NCBI GenBank assembly: GCA_009779835.1
Contig: WRBD01000001.1
Coordinates: forward strand, 100,788-164,787
Direction: 5' to 3'
Source of the DNA: Defluviitaleaceae bacterium
GTDB lineage: Bacteria > Bacillota > Clostridia > Lachnospirales > WQUN01
Length of the DNA: 64,000 nucleotides
The notes under the pieces were generated by a model, which worked only from the letters and a program-made list of their open reading frames with translations, had not been told where the DNA came from and made no database searches. A program made the translations under genes and the position numbers. This document shows positions 62,915 to 64,000 of the stretch, piece by piece; position 1 is the first letter of the stretch; the number at the start of each line of letters is the position of its first letter.

Positions 62915-63748
62915 ATGAGCGAATCTAAAACATTATACATTTCTGATATGGACGGAACATTATTGAGAAATTCTGCAAAGCTTTCAGATTATACTAAAGA
63001 ATCATTAAGTACTCTAATTGAGAAAGGATTGAATTTCTCAGTTGCTACAGCGCGATTACTTGAACCAGTTCGTCGAATGCTTACCGGTATAAAAGTAAAT
63101 GTTCCTATTATACTGATGAATGGTGCGGTAATTTATGATTTAAACGAGGAACGATATATAAAATACAATAAAATCAATCCTGATGTAGTTACTACTATTA
63201 TAAATGCATCAAGACTACATAAGGTTACAGGTTTTATGTACGAGTTAAAAAATGGGGTGCTTATGACTTACCATGAAACATTCAACGAGGCACCGCCTAG
63301 CGATTATGTAATAAAACGAATTGATAAATATAAATCCATACAACCACCAAATGGTTTTTCCGATATTTCTCAAGACAATATAATTTACTTCACATTCATT
63401 GATACGCAAGAACGATTGAAATTAGTTTACGATACATTGTCCGAAGAAACTGGATTTAATCAAACATTATATAGGAACATATATAGCGAGGATTCATATT
63501 TCTTGGAAGTCTTCAGTTCTGAGACATCAAAACAGAATGCTGTTTCATTTCTTCGTGAAAAATATGGTTTTAACAAGATAATTGGGTTTGGCGATAATCA
63601 TAACGACCTGCCAATGTTCAAAGCTTGCGATTTAAAGGTTGCAGTAGGAAATGCTACAACCGAGGTCAAAGAATCGGCAGATTATATATGTGCGTCAAAT
63701 GAGGATGATGGAGTTGCAAAATGGCTTAATGAAAATTTTGTAAAATAA
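62915..63748 (+). CDS. Cof-type HAD-IIB phosphatase
   Basis: 277 residues, ATG at 62915 seven bases after AAGGAGG. HAD motif I is ISDMDGTLL (nucleophile and acid/base Asp), motif II VATAR, the C2B cap follows, motif III Lys in SETSKQNAV and motif IV GFGDNHNDLPMF. Such enzymes remove phosphate from sugar phosphates, nucleotides or PLP. It is AT-richer than the upstream chromosome, fitting the mobile module. Confidence 0.9.
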   Translation: MSESKTLYISDMDGTLLRNSAKLSDYTKESLSTLIEKGLNFSVATARLLEPVRRMLTGIKVNVPIILMNGAVIYDLNEERYIKYNKINPDVVTTIINASRLHKVTGFMYELKNGVLMTYHETFNEAPPSDYVIKRIDKYKSIQPPNGFSDISQDNIIYFTFIDTQERLKLVYDTLSEETGFNQTLYRNIYSEDSYFLEVFSSETSKQNAVSFLREKYGFNKIIGFGDNHNDLPMFKACDLKVAVGNATTEVKESADYICASNEDDGVAKWLNENFVK

Positions 63749-63811
63749 GGAGCCATAGTATGTGATGTAGATATTGAGAACTTCGCATATATACTACTTG
63801 TAAATGGCAAG

Positions 63812-63858
63812 AGAAAGCGACAAACTCATTGATGGTTTTGCCGCTTTTTGTTTTTTTA
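63812..63858 (+). terminator. Terminator after the HAD gene
   Basis: AAAGCG-A-CAAA and TTTTG-CC-GCTTT pair with small mismatches, followed by seven T. Confidence 0.6.
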
Positions 63859-63942
63859 CAGCAGGACAATCTACCATGGGGCTGTATTTTCGCCCGTGTA
63901 AATGGCAATAATCTCCATAAATAAAAAAATGGAGGTTGTCAA

Positions 63943-64000
63943 ATGAAGACATCAAAAAACATTCACACGGAACATGAAATGGAGTTAGTAAAACTGTTGA
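63943..64000 (+). CDS. 5' end of a gene cut by the window edge
   Basis: ATG seven bases after GGAGG; reads MKTSKNIHTEHEMELVKLL before the window ends. The GGAGG lies in the right arm of a small stem (CTCCAT/ATGGAG), so its translation may be tempered. Too short to identify. Confidence 0.6.
   Translation, partial: MKTSKNIHTEHEMELVKLL

Overview
The window reads as chromosome of an anaerobic, endospore-forming Clostridia-type Firmicute, probably an uncultured relative of the Lachnospiraceae. The grounds are a clostridial long-form HflX, ylbJ, the yggS-sepF-yggT division cluster, LexA, a DUF6062 protein, strong Shine-Dalgarno sites with many GTG/TTG starts, and moderate GC. No rRNA, tRNA or CRISPR array was seen.

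Layout. 0.1-2.6 kb: Nudix hydrolase and HflX. 2.7-11.2 kb: one minus-strand operon for the whole common aromatic pathway and both terminal branches (aroF-tyrA-aroB-aroA-aroC-small ORF-pheA-aroEK fusion-aroQ), closed by a terminator. 11.3-22.5 kb: HD-GYP protein, glucuronate isomerase, PspA with a TPM-like membrane protein, a V8-like secreted protease, a stalk-domain protein, a polysaccharide deacetylase and a family 2 beta-glucuronidase. 22.6-37.4 kb: branched-chain amino acid block ilvD-ilvB-ilvN-ilvC-cimA, a Crp/Fnr regulator, then leuC-leuD-leuB-leuA interleaved with two GNATs, two membrane proteins and an APH-like kinase. CimA supplies 2-oxobutyrate for isoleucine and shares LeuCD/LeuB with leucine synthesis. 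37.4-43.2 kb: oxidoreductase, rpsT, ylbJ and the sepF cluster.

The main discovery is at 43.2-53.2 kb. A gene for a proline-rich protein with a C-terminal cupin domain is cut in two by a 9,171-bp element carrying a large serine recombinase at its left edge. The junctions share CAAG, and joining the outer flanks at CAAG gives an uninterrupted 261-codon reading frame that restores the family motif. The inner ends form a 15/20 dyad as expected for a recombinase attachment site. The gene start has a sigma-K-like promoter inside a hairpin that would terminate upstream transcription and hide the ribosome site. This resembles sporulation-controlled intervening elements (skin in sigK, SP-beta in spsM), but with a new target gene and a cargo of secreted or spore-surface-type genes, several decayed.

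53.3-60.5 kb: a DUF6062/membrane protein/CPBP protease operon, three consecutive surface-protein genes sharing one repeated module, and lexA. 60.6-64 kb: a probable superoxide dismutase remnant followed by a plasmid/ICE-type replication module (RepA_N-like protein), a HAD phosphatase and a gene cut by the window end.
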